IMG/VR virus record: IMGVR_UViG_3300031706_000003
Span: 1-52,894 of that record
Length of the DNA stretch: 52,894 nucleotides
Reading direction: 5' to 3' (one strand)
Origin: a virus
A program made the translations under genes and the position numbers. Numbering within the stretch: position 1 is the stretch's first letter; each line of letters begins with the position of its first letter. This document shows positions 1 to 6,032 of the stretch, piece by piece. The notes under the pieces were generated by a model that made no database searches, was not told the origin of the DNA, and worked only from the letters and a program-made list of their open reading frames with translations.

Positions 1-13
1 GGGAGAGTGATAG

Positions 14-250
14 ATGAAAAATGACGCAGAACTTTGTGAATGGCTACGTAGAACGGACAATAGTGTTTTAGGGATTATGCCTGCCACCCAAGCGGCTGAC
101 AGGATAGAAGAGTTGGTGGCTAGGAATGCACAACTTGAAGATCTGGTTAGAGCTATAGCACACATTGGTGTTGATTTTGGGCATGGAGAGTTTGATCTTG
201 ATGACTCGCACATAAGAAAGGCTAGAGAACTATTTGTGGGGCAGAGTTAA
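14..250 (+). CDS. Small phage protein of unknown function (78 aa)
   Basis: I do not recognise a named family. The start is an ATG preceded by GGGAG at the window edge with about 8 nt spacing. The protein is acidic and predicted helical, with a segment (AADRIEELVARNAQLEDLV, about residues 27-45) in coiled-coil style like many short phage accessory proteins. The stop codon overlaps the next start (TAATG), so the two are probably co-translated. The last codons lie inside a 21-nt sequence repeated 165 nt downstream. Confidence 0.6.
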   Translation: MKNDAELCEWLRRTDNSVLGIMPATQAADRIEELVARNAQLEDLVRAIAHIGVDFGHGEFDLDDSHIRKARELFVGQS

Positions 251-417
251 TGAGAGATTATAAAGAGAAATCAATGATTAACGAAAAATGTAAAGAAGAA
301 GTTAGAGAGTTTTTAATGCAACATAGCACACCAGCTATTCGAGTAGCTACAACAATGAGGGATGGCTACGTTGCTTGCATTTACCCCGTTAAAACAATTT
401 GTGGGGCAGAGTTAATG
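232..417 (+). repeat. 21-nt exact direct repeat pair (232-252 and 397-417)
   Basis: The two copies run ATTTGTGGGGCAGAGTTAAT plus a final G. The first covers the end of one gene and the ATG of the next. The second lies inside that next gene in a different reading frame. Both were read directly from the sequence. The repeat looks like a recombination or duplication scar rather than conserved coding. Confidence 0.85.
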
Positions 418-468
418 TGCAGCCCTAATACAAAACGGTATCTTATGGAATTAACGAGAGCCGCCTAA
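250..468 (+). CDS. Small phage protein of unknown function (72 aa)
   Basis: The ATG overlaps the preceding stop (TAATG). An internal ATG at 274 has a weak AAGAGA upstream and could be the true start. No domain is recognised. Residues 45-60 are partly encoded by the second copy of the 21-nt repeat, so that part may be a recent addition. It belongs to the run of tightly packed small early genes. Confidence 0.55.
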   Translation: MRDYKEKSMINEKCKEEVREFLMQHSTPAIRVATTMRDGYVACIYPVKTICGAELMCSPNTKRYLMELTRAA

Positions 469-489
469 TAATTCAATAAGGAGCTTGAT

Positions 490-642
490 GTGAAAAGAAT
501 AATTGACGGTATGAGTGCTAGACAGATAGCATACGGATGGGAGTCGATGCCAAGAGACGGCGTGGATCTAGAGGAGTACTTAGAATCACTCTGCAAACCC
601 GAGCCTAATTGGGAAGATGATGTACGATATGAAGCTGAATGA
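490..642 (+). CDS. Small acidic phage protein, unknown function (50 aa, GTG start)
   Basis: It opens with GTG at 490, preceded by AAGGAG at 478-483 at good spacing. An ATG at 511 is the only alternative and lacks an SD. The product begins MKRIIDGMSARQIAYGWE and is acidic, ending EDDVRYEAE. Its tail overlaps the next gene by 26 nt in another frame, consistent with the compact packing here. No family is recognised. Confidence 0.5.
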   Translation: MKRIIDGMSARQIAYGWESMPRDGVDLEEYLESLCKPEPNWEDDVRYEAE

Positions 643-787
643 ATTAGAACTGTTAGCAGAAGATTTAGAGTGCGTACAAATGTGGCTAGATGATAAAAAA
701 GCACCGAAAATAAATGCAGAGGGTAAAGAGTATAGCGTGGTTGGCAGAATGCAATGCTTGCTGAATTCAAAAAAAGGAGAAAAGTAA
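617..787 (+). CDS. Small phage protein, unknown function (56 aa)
   Basis: The product begins MMYDMKLNELELLAEDLE and is leucine- and glutamate-rich, probably helical (amphipathic N-terminal half). The stop TAA shares its last base with the next ATG (TAATG at 785-789). The SD of the next gene lies within its last codons (SKKGEK). A second ATG directly follows the first (620). No family is recognised; the call rests on packing, overlap and reading-frame length. Confidence 0.5.
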   Translation: MMYDMKLNELELLAEDLECVQMWLDDKKAPKINAEGKEYSVVGRMQCLLNSKKGEK

Positions 788-984
788 TGAATATTGTTTG
801 GTTTTTTTGGCGTGCTGTTTCGGTTTGTATTTGTTTCGGTGGAATTTTCGATTATTTGTTAGGTCTCACCGCCTATCCTCTCGTATGGATTTGTGGTTTG
901 GTTTGCTGGGTGTACGTTGGTTCGTGCATTGAATCTTATGAAAGCAGGAAGAGGGGTTGGAAAAATTTGAATAGGTGGGAATGA
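787..984 (+). CDS. Small two-span membrane protein (65 aa)
   Basis: I chose the ATG at 787 because it follows AAAAGGAGAAAAGTA, an SD with ideal spacing. A longer in-frame start at 754 would read through that SD. Two hydrophobic segments (residues about 4-27 and 31-48) predict a membrane hairpin with a basic C-terminal tail (ESRKRGWKN). Its initiation region is nearly identical to that of the gene at 1027. Function is unknown. Confidence 0.55.
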   Translation: MNIVWFFWRAVSVCICFGGIFDYLLGLTAYPLVWICGLVCWVYVGSCIESYESRKRGWKNLNRWE

Positions 985-1026
985 ATAATCTTTGTTTCTT
1001 ACGTAGTTAATTAAAAGGAGAAAGTA

Positions 1027-1236
1027 ATGAATAAGTGCAAAAAATGCCCTGATGGAGAGATGGTACTCAAGATAGAAGATTACGAATTCCAGCATGAGGG
1101 AATACCTTTAGTGGCACCGCGTCCTTACCATGAGTGTAATGCCTGCGGCTTCGACATAGTTTCTTATGATCTAGCAGTACTGAGCGATGCACTAGTCCAT
1201 CACGCCAAATACAAAGGAGATAAAAAATGGATATAA
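1027..1236 (+). CDS. MqsA/YgiT-type zinc-ribbon small protein
   Basis: Two CxxC pairs (C4/C7 and C37/C40, the latter in HECNACGFD) frame a short beta-rich stretch. This arrangement is typical of the zinc-binding N-terminal domain of MqsA/YgiT antitoxin-like proteins and other phage zinc ribbons. No DNA-binding HTH domain follows: the protein ends after 69 residues, so it is the zinc domain alone. No toxin partner is visible beside it. A strong AAAAGGAGAAAG SD precedes the ATG. It overlaps the next gene by 10 nt. Whether it binds nucleic acid or a host protein is unknown. Confidence 0.6.
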   Translation: MNKCKKCPDGEMVLKIEDYEFQHEGIPLVAPRPYHECNACGFDIVSYDLAVLSDALVHHAKYKGDKKWI

Positions 1237-1418
1237 TAGTGAATATTGTGTTATTTGTGGTAACAATTATGTCCTTATCGTGGGTAACTTTGTCTGTTTT
1301 TGTTATGACTGTAGATAGCTTTGGGGAATCTTATATTAAATCACGCTTTCTTGCAGGTTTAATATGGTTTGGCTTGATTGCGGTTTGGCTTGTCGCCTTA
1401 GGTTTGTGGCTCAAATGA
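1227..1418 (+). CDS. Small two-span membrane protein (63 aa)
   Basis: Residues 2-26 and 41-62 are strongly hydrophobic, giving a two-helix membrane protein with a short loop (DSFGESYIKSR) between them. An AAAGGAG SD lies in the end of the previous gene, so translation is coupled. The stop overlaps the next start (ATGA). No family is recognised. Small hydrophobic early phage proteins often target host membrane processes, but that is inference. Confidence 0.55.
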   Translation: MDIIVNIVLFVVTIMSLSWVTLSVFVMTVDSFGESYIKSRFLAGLIWFGLIAVWLVALGLWLK

Positions 1419-1540
1419 CTGATGAAGAATTTAAAGCCAGAAAAAAAGAAAATATAAAATTAAATAAAGAAGCTCAGGCTTTGCTGGCATTTTATCGAAA
1501 AGAGTTGAAGAAATTATCAGATAGAATGAGAAATGCTTGA
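1415..1540 (+). CDS. Very small basic helical protein (41 aa)
   Basis: The start overlaps the previous stop (ATGA at 1415-1418). The product (MTDEEFKARKKENIKLNKEA then QALLAFYRKELKKLSDRMRNA) is a highly charged single helix. Its last two codons form the first bases of the -35 box of the following promoter. It is the last gene of this small cluster. No family is recognised. Confidence 0.45.
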   Translation: MTDEEFKARKKENIKLNKEAQALLAFYRKELKKLSDRMRNA

Positions 1541-1564
1541 CATCTCTTGTGACCTTGATATAAT
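1537..1564 (+). promoter_or_regulatory. Consensus sigma70-type promoter with extended -10
   Basis: TTGACA at 1537-1542, a 16-bp spacer and TATAAT at 1559-1564, with TGA directly before the -10 (extended -10 pattern TGn). Both hexamers are perfect matches. It points at the gene starting at 1595. Confidence 0.8.
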
Positions 1565-1594
1565 AGTACTTCATTAATTAGAGAGCTTTATATT

Positions 1595-1990
1595 ATGATT
1601 AGAATATTTCAAATTAAATTGACTTCCGCTGATGTTGACCTGATTAATCGAGAAGGTCATATGTCAAGCGAGAAGAATATCGCACGAATGAACTTGTCAG
1701 CCGGCATATCCCTCTTTCCAGATATGCATAAATACTTTACTCCTTCTTATGATGTTAAAACAGATAGTCTTGAGCAAGCGTTTCGATTAACTAACTTGTG
1801 GGAAGACGAGTCTAAAGTTACTAGACTAAACGGAAGTAGCTACTCAACTAGTGTTGGCGATCTAGCTTATAACTTTGATACCGGATTGTTATATCGATGC
1901 GCTAACTTTGGGTGGCGAGTAATTGACGAGAAAGATGCCAGCTCGTTTCTTCTTCAGATGCGACTATTCCTGCGTGCGGATGCACCATAA
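1595..1990 (+). CDS. Phage hypothetical with YodL-like SVGD motif (131 aa)
   Basis: The protein has the pattern LEQAFRLTN ... STSVGDLAYN, followed by a short beta hairpin. It resembles the short YodL-like phage proteins whose members share an 'SlSVGDv' motif; function is not established. It is a single-gene unit with its own consensus promoter and a perfect terminator, suggesting strong early expression. The start ATG has only a weak purine stretch (GAGAG) upstream. The family assignment is tentative. Confidence 0.5.
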   Translation: MIRIFQIKLTSADVDLINREGHMSSEKNIARMNLSAGISLFPDMHKYFTPSYDVKTDSLEQAFRLTNLWEDESKVTRLNGSSYSTSVGDLAYNFDTGLLYRCANFGWRVIDEKDASSFLLQMRLFLRADAP

Positions 1991-2007
1991 AACGATCACT
2001 CACAACT

Positions 2008-2032
2008 AGCCTTCTTTCGAGAAGGCTTTTTT
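2008..2032 (+). terminator. Rho-independent terminator with UUCG loop
   Basis: Perfect 8-bp stem (AGCCTTCT at 2008-2015 pairing with AGAAGGCT at 2020-2027) closed by a TTCG tetraloop and followed by TTTTT. Confidence 0.92.
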
Positions 2033-2040
2033 AATTCCAC

Positions 2041-2069
2041 TTGACAAACGGTAGAAGACCTGCTATAAT
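2041..2069 (+). promoter_or_regulatory. Consensus sigma70-type promoter for thyX
   Basis: TTGACA at 2041-2046, a 17-bp spacer and TATAAT at 2064-2069, with TGC before the -10 (extended -10). The expected transcription start, about 2076-2077, falls on the first base of an inverted repeat (see leader). Confidence 0.85.
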
Positions 2070-2076
2070 ACAACCT

Positions 2077-2123
2077 GATCGACAATCTCGTAAATTGGTG
2101 AATTCCTAGGTGGTGCGTCGATC
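2077..2123 (+). promoter_or_regulatory. Possible structured leader RNA of thyX
   Basis: GATCGAC at 2077-2083 is perfectly complementary to GTCGATC at 2117-2123, and TTATTTT follows. The first strand begins where transcription should start, so the 5' end of the mRNA would be closed in a 7-bp stem around a 33-nt loop. The loop holds a weak AATT/AATT hairpin and a CCTAGG palindrome. I do not recognise a known riboswitch class. Confidence 0.4.
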
Positions 2124-2149
2124 TTATTTTAACTTAACTGGAGATGTGT

Positions 2150-2806
2150 GTGGTAAATTTAATTGCGCTAAGTAAACCGAGCGCGTATAGTGAATGCAGA
2201 ACAGCCGAAGAATTAGTAGCGTATACTGCGCGAGTAAGTAATCCGGCTAATCAAAATAACACTGGGACAGCAAGCAAGCTCCTCTCGTATCTCATTAGTG
2301 AGAATCATTGGTCGCCTCTAGAGATGGTTCATATGACAATGGAAATTAAAACGACTAGAGATATTAGTCGCCAGATTTTACGTCATCGATCCTTCTCGTT
2401 TCAAGAGTTTAGTCAACGATATGCAGTGAGTGAGAATATAGACGTAGTTAGGGAAACACGATTACAAGATAAATCGAATCGTCAAAACTCTATAGAGACG
2501 GATGATAAACATGTACATCATGAATGGCTTGACGCGCAGGCTAAAGTTAGAACACTAGCAAAAGAGCAGTATCATAGGGCTCTTGATCTAGGTGTCGCGA
2601 AAGAGCAAGCGAGGTCATTGTTACCCGAAGGTCTTACCGAGACTACGCTATATATGTCGGGTAGTCTAAGATCGTGGGTACACTATTGCGATCTTAGAAT
2701 GTCAAACGGTACACAGAAAGAACATATGGAAATCGCTAAGTCCTGTTGGGAAATTATAGGACAGCACTTTCCTAGTGTAATTAATTCAATTGAAGATAAG
2801 GAATAA
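2150..2806 (+). CDS. thyX: Flavin-dependent thymidylate synthase ThyX
   Basis: ThyX makes dTMP from dUMP using methylene-tetrahydrofolate, FAD and NADPH, supplying thymidine for phage DNA synthesis. The ThyX signature RHR-x7-S is present as RHRSFSFQEFS (residues 78-88), followed by QRY. Flanking blocks (VSNPANQ, WSPLEMVHM, TTRDISRQIL, SLRSWVHYCDLR) are typical of phage ThyX, and the length of about 218 aa is normal. I prefer GTG at 2150 because GGAG at 2140-2143 sits 6 nt upstream; the ATG at 2144 directly abuts that GGAG. It is transcribed from its own promoter through a foldable leader. Confidence 0.93.
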   Translation: MVNLIALSKPSAYSECRTAEELVAYTARVSNPANQNNTGTASKLLSYLISENHWSPLEMVHMTMEIKTTRDISRQILRHRSFSFQEFSQRYAVSENIDVVRETRLQDKSNRQNSIETDDKHVHHEWLDAQAKVRTLAKEQYHRALDLGVAKEQARSLLPEGLTETTLYMSGSLRSWVHYCDLRMSNGTQKEHMEIAKSCWEIIGQHFPSVINSIEDKE

Positions 2807-2810
2807 AGAA

Positions 2811-3113
2811 ATGGGTATAGGAATATTGACGGGCCTAAGTAATTTAATAGGAAAGGTGGTATCAGTCGTAACAGTTTCTGGTGAGTATGTTGGCGTTTTT
2901 GACGGTGAAGGCAAAGATGGCGAGATCGTCGTTGAAAATCCTCGAATGTTAATCGCAACTGAAGACGGTGTAGGATTTGCGAGAGGTATATGTATGACTG
3001 GTATGGCTGATGCGAAGATGGTACAGTTTAAAGACTATGTTTTTCTTACAACCACTAATGATGATTTCGCAAAATCCTACAGAGAAGCGACCTCATTGAT
3101 ACAACGAGTGTGA
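2811..3113 (+). CDS. Possible Sm/Hfq-like (LSm fold) phage protein
   Basis: The start at 2811 is chosen over an upstream in-frame ATG at 2790 because AAGGA precedes it at good spacing and the longer form overlaps thyX. The sequence alternates short strands and turns (GKVVSVVTVSGEYVGVFDGE ... KDYVFLTTT), a pattern that resembles LSm-fold proteins known in T4-like marine phages. That would imply RNA binding, but the similarity is weak and unproven. It overlaps the next start by 4 nt (GTGTGA). Confidence 0.45.
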   Translation: MGIGILTGLSNLIGKVVSVVTVSGEYVGVFDGEGKDGEIVVENPRMLIATEDGVGFARGICMTGMADAKMVQFKDYVFLTTTNDDFAKSYREATSLIQRV

Positions 3114-3256
3114 ATAGCAAAAAAGCCAAGCTCTTCCGTAAAGTAGGAAAGGTTGACAAAAGGTCTAAGAAACTGTACAATACTTTAGATCACAAAGAGC
3201 GTGAAGTTCTTGGCGAAATATATGCTATTCTAAAAACTAAACAAAAGGTGAAATAA
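3110..3256 (+). CDS. Small basic phage protein (48 aa, GTG start)
   Basis: It begins with GTG at 3110 overlapping the previous stop (GTGA) and ends one base before the next ATG. The product (MNSKKAKLFRKVGKVDKRSK ...) is rich in Lys/Arg in its first half and helical in the second, resembling short basic hypotheticals common in T4-like marine phages. A good sigma70-type promoter lies inside its coding sequence. Function is unknown; nucleic-acid binding is plausible from charge alone. Confidence 0.5.
   Translation: MNSKKAKLFRKVGKVDKRSKKLYNTLDHKEREVLGEIYAILKTKQKVK
3153..3181 (+). promoter_or_regulatory. Sigma70-type promoter inside a small gene
   Basis: TTGACA at 3153-3158, a 17-bp spacer and TACAAT at 3176-3181 (11 of 12 consensus bases). 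It would drive the unit from 3258 through gp33 at 4963. Confidence 0.65.
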
Positions 3257-3257
3257 G

Positions 3258-3806
3258 ATGAACGTGTTCTACTTAGATAAAGACCCAGTAGTATGTGCTG
3301 AAATGCATAACGACAAGCACGTGGTAAAGATGCTTGTAGAATACGCGCAACTTATGTCGACGGCTCATAGAATTATTGACGGCGAACACTGGGAGGGAAG
3401 AACTACAAACGGTCGCAGAATCGCAAGGTTCTTCCACCCAGACTCCGCTATGCAACATACTCTATATAAGGCTACTCACATGAATCATCCATCTGCGGTG
3501 TGGCTCCGAGAATCAGCACAGAATTATACGTGGTTGTACGATATGTGGACAGCATTACATCATGAGTTTGAACACAGATATGGCAAGTCTCACCTTTCAT
3601 TCACTAAGCTAGAGTACTACTTGATATCCCCTCCCGAGGGTTTAACTGGTGCATCCGGCTTTACAGATCCACCTCCTGCTATGGGTCAATTCCCTGATTG
3701 TATCGTTCCAGGCGATTCAATAAACTCTTATCGTAACTACTATAAAGTAGCTAAGAAGAGTTTTGCAGTATGGACAAAACGCGACACACCCTATTGGTGG
3801 AAATAA
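3258..3806 (+). CDS. Conserved phage protein with DKHVVKM motif (182 aa)
   Basis: The N-terminus (MNVFYLDKDPVVCAEMHNDK, then HVVKMLVEYAQLMSTAHR) belongs to a family widespread in T4-like and other large phages and annotated as conserved hypothetical. Later blocks include HPSAVWLRES, FTDPPPAMGQFPD and a C-terminal SYRNYYKVAKKSFAVW. The many conserved charged and aromatic residues suggest an enzyme, and a relation to DNA repair glycosylases has crossed my mind, but I cannot support it. It shares a stop/start overlap (TAATG) with the next gene. Confidence 0.6.
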   Translation: MNVFYLDKDPVVCAEMHNDKHVVKMLVEYAQLMSTAHRIIDGEHWEGRTTNGRRIARFFHPDSAMQHTLYKATHMNHPSAVWLRESAQNYTWLYDMWTALHHEFEHRYGKSHLSFTKLEYYLISPPEGLTGASGFTDPPPAMGQFPDCIVPGDSINSYRNYYKVAKKSFAVWTKRDTPYWWK

Positions 3807-3973
3807 TGGCAACAAAAAATGACGTAACTGGAGATAGTATCCAGAGTAAGAAAAGCAGTAAGAACTATCGTGATAATTTTGAAAACATATGGAAGAAACC
3901 CGATGAATCGCCAGTACCAGAGAGCGAGGATACGGATACAGATAATGAAACATATCGAAGAGAATATGATTGA
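3806..3973 (+). CDS. Small acidic conserved phage protein (55 aa)
   Basis: The start at 3806 overlaps the upstream stop. The product starts MATKNDVTGDSIQSK and continues SKNYRDNFENIWKK. This 'DVTGD-x-I-x-SK ... YR-x-N-x-x-x-I' pattern recurs in small phage proteins of unknown role. The C-terminal half is very acidic (ESEDTDTDNETYRREYD) and probably disordered. The stop overlaps the next start (TGATG). Confidence 0.6.
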   Translation: MATKNDVTGDSIQSKKSSKNYRDNFENIWKKPDESPVPESEDTDTDNETYRREYD

Positions 3974-4743
3974 TGGCTAAAAAAGTAACAGCTAAAAGGG
4001 TTAAACGTGCCAAGTTTGTACCTAAACCCAAGAAGACGTTGATACCTCAACCCAATTGGAGTAAACTTGAAAAGGCTACGACCGAAGATCAGCGTATGCA
4101 AGCTTGGTTAGATTGTGATATGTTCGTGCATTGTGAAGTGACTGATAAAGAATATCTTCACTCTATGAAGAAGTGGCTTAGAAAAGAAAGCGGTTGGGGT
4201 GTAAATGACGAGGTGCTTTTAATACCAGATACGTTCTTAGTAGCTTGCGCAAAGCATGGTTGGAAAGCGATACGTCTGGGCTACATGCCGGTTGCAGTTC
4301 GAACGTCTTTATATAAGGTACTCATGCCGTTACTGAAAAATGCGCAGGCACTTAAAGATAAGGTCACGGGCGATCCATTGATTCACCCCACCGTATCTGA
4401 TAAAGATGAAGATCATGCGCTATATCTGCCCAAAGTGAAAGAGTGGATTGTTTCGATTAAGCAATACCTCAAAGCGAGTAAGCATTACGAAGAATCGTCC
4501 GATGCGAAGTTAAGAATGCAATACCAAACTGCAATGACTTATCTGTATAATCTATCTGCTTATATGCGAACAGGCGTGTGGCTAGATTCGCATTACGGTG
4601 AGAAGCGGGAGTATAAGCAAGTATCTGTTTGCGTAGCTCCTTCATATCGCCCAGACGGTACTATGAATAGAACGATAGGTGTCCACTATCCTGATGTTGG
4701 GGCTGTATGGACACGAGAAATGGAGTATCCGAATGAAGCTTGA
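3973..4743 (+). CDS. Conserved T4-like marine phage protein upstream of gp33 (256 aa)
   Basis: ATG at 3973 overlaps the preceding stop. The N-terminal 30 residues are strongly basic (KKVTAKRVKRAKFVPKPKK) and probably disordered. The body is helical with several tryptophans (WLRKESGWGV, AKHGWKAIRLGY). Proteins of similar make-up sit beside gp33/gp32 in marine T4-like phages. It is not recognisably the gp59 helicase loader, although position would fit a replication/transcription role. It overlaps the gp33-like start by 11 nt. Confidence 0.5.
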   Translation: MAKKVTAKRVKRAKFVPKPKKTLIPQPNWSKLEKATTEDQRMQAWLDCDMFVHCEVTDKEYLHSMKKWLRKESGWGVNDEVLLIPDTFLVACAKHGWKAIRLGYMPVAVRTSLYKVLMPLLKNAQALKDKVTGDPLIHPTVSDKDEDHALYLPKVKEWIVSIKQYLKASKHYEESSDAKLRMQYQTAMTYLYNLSAYMRTGVWLDSHYGEKREYKQVSVCVAPSYRPDGTMNRTIGVHYPDVGAVWTREMEYPNEA

Positions 4744-4963
4744 TGGAATGATGATGACGAAGAGTAGGTTCACTAAGATGGTCGAAGACTGGGTGCGCGA
4801 AAAGCGAATGCCCTACATGGATGCAGTCTGCGCTATATGTGAACAACACAAGATGGAGATCGAAGATGTTAAGAAGTACATATCTCCTGTTATAAAGAAT
4901 AAGATAGAAGCTGAAGCAATGAGCCTAAACTATCTTCCTCGCCAAAACACTTTACCAATTTAG
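4733..4963 (+). CDS. 33: Late-promoter transcription co-activator, gp33-like
   Basis: gp33 bridges RNA polymerase and the sliding clamp to activate transcription at T4-type late promoters. The start at 4733 has GGAG at 4722-4725 with 7-nt spacing; further ATGs at 4748-4754 are less likely. The 76-aa protein has the marine-phage gp33 pattern: KSRFTKMVEDWVREKRMPYM, then IKNKIEAEAMSLNYL and a short hydrophobic C-terminus (LPI), the expected clamp-contact position. Its presence fits the TATAAATA boxes ahead of the structural genes. It lies immediately upstream of gp32. Confidence 0.75.
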   Translation: MKLDGMMMTKSRFTKMVEDWVREKRMPYMDAVCAICEQHKMEIEDVKKYISPVIKNKIEAEAMSLNYLPRQNTLPI

Positions 4964-4989
4964 CTATATACTAATGCGTAATAAAATGA

Positions 4990-5018
4990 TTGACTTTGGT
5001 TGATCATTATGTTACAAT
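4990..5018 (+). promoter_or_regulatory. Sigma70-type promoter for gp32
   Basis: TTGACT at 4990-4995, a 17-bp spacer and TACAAT at 5013-5018, with TGT directly before it (extended -10). The predicted leader of about 45 nt is A/T-rich and ends in an AGGA SD. T4 gp32 represses its own translation through such an unstructured leader, but no pseudoknot is evident here. Confidence 0.75.
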
Positions 5019-5069
5019 ACTCGAAGTACCATAAACTGAAATACACTGTTAATAATAGGAACAAGAAAT

Positions 5070-5978
5070 ATGTCTTTTGCAAATTTAAAACGTAACCGCA
5101 ATTCAATCGCAGACCTCGTATCTGCGGGCGCCACAAACACTGAAAAGAAAAACTATGACGATGATCGTCAATGGAAAGCGACGGTCGATAAAGCTGGTAA
5201 TGGCTATGCCGTTCTCCGTTTCTTGCCTGCACCAGAAGGTAATGAGACTCCATGGGCTAGATATTGGGACCATGGCTTTAAAGGACCTACCGGTCAATGG
5301 ATGATCGAACGATCATTGACTAGTATCGGGCAACAATGTCCAATATCAGAAGCAAATAGTGCGCTCTGGAATTCGGGCAACGAAGATGATAAAGCTATCG
5401 TGCGTGATCGTAAGCGTAGGCTTCATTATGTATCGAATGTATTGGTCGTAAGTGATCCGAGCAACCCTTCTAATGAAGGTAAAGTAATGCTCTATACTTT
5501 CGGTAAGAAGATTCATGATAAGATCATGGATGTTATGCAACCTCAGTTTCAAGATGAAGCTCCACTTAACCCATATGATATGTGGGAAGGCGCAGACTTC
5601 AAATTGAAAATCAGAAATGTAGAGGGTTATCGCAACTATGATAAGTCAGAGTTCGCCAGTCAATCAGCCTTATTAGGTGGTGACGACGAGAAGCTTGAAG
5701 CATTGTATGCCACGACATATGATTTAAATGAGTACACAGATCCTGCTAATTACAAAACTTACGCAGAATTATCTGCTCGTCTAGCTCTTGTATTGGGTCA
5801 ATCTAGTCCTCAAACTCTGGCTCATTCTGTATCACTTGATGCTCAATCTCCTGCTCCTGCTCCTGCAAGTGCACCTCAACCCAGCATCGCAGCCGCTGAT
5901 GCCGCAGTTCCATCATCCGCAGCCTCTGAAGATGAAGATACGATGGCATACTTCAGTTCTCTAGCGGCTGAAGACTAA
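5070..5978 (+). CDS. 32: Single-stranded DNA-binding protein gp32
   Basis: gp32 coats ssDNA during phage replication, recombination and repair and loads the helicase machinery. The basic N-terminus (FANLKRNRNSI, the LAST-type cooperativity region) is followed by the OB-fold core with WKATVDKAGNGYAVLRFLPA and GFKGPTGQWMIERSLTSIGQ. A Pro/Ala linker (PAPAPASAPQP) and a strongly acidic tail (SEDEDTMAYFSSLAAED) come last. Length (302 aa) matches T4 gp32. Only one cysteine is present, so the T4 Cys3His zinc site is absent, as in marine relatives. It is monocistronic, with its own promoter and terminator. Confidence 0.92.
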   Translation: MSFANLKRNRNSIADLVSAGATNTEKKNYDDDRQWKATVDKAGNGYAVLRFLPAPEGNETPWARYWDHGFKGPTGQWMIERSLTSIGQQCPISEANSALWNSGNEDDKAIVRDRKRRLHYVSNVLVVSDPSNPSNEGKVMLYTFGKKIHDKIMDVMQPQFQDEAPLNPYDMWEGADFKLKIRNVEGYRNYDKSEFASQSALLGGDDEKLEALYATTYDLNEYTDPANYKTYAELSARLALVLGQSSPQTLAHSVSLDAQSPAPAPASAPQPSIAAADAAVPSSAASEDEDTMAYFSSLAAED

Positions 5979-5985
5979 ACTAATC

Positions 5986-6013
5986 GGGGTTGGCATTCGT
6001 CAACCCCTTTTTT
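5986..6013 (+). terminator. Rho-independent terminator after gp32
   Basis: A 7-bp stem (GGGGTTG at 5986-5992 pairing with CAACCCC at 6001-6007), an 8-nt loop, then TTTTTT. Confidence 0.92.
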
Positions 6014-6032
6014 AATTTGAAGGACTTATATT

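Noticed and set aside
465-770. 101-codon minus-strand frame across the small-gene cluster
   Set aside because: Two plus-strand genes with good start/stop overlap and SD signals occupy the same DNA; the antisense product has no initiation site.
3258-3806. Pyrimidine-dimer glycosylase (DenV-like) assignment
   Set aside because: Only a vague impression; the T4 DenV N-terminal catalytic Thr and signature residues are not present.
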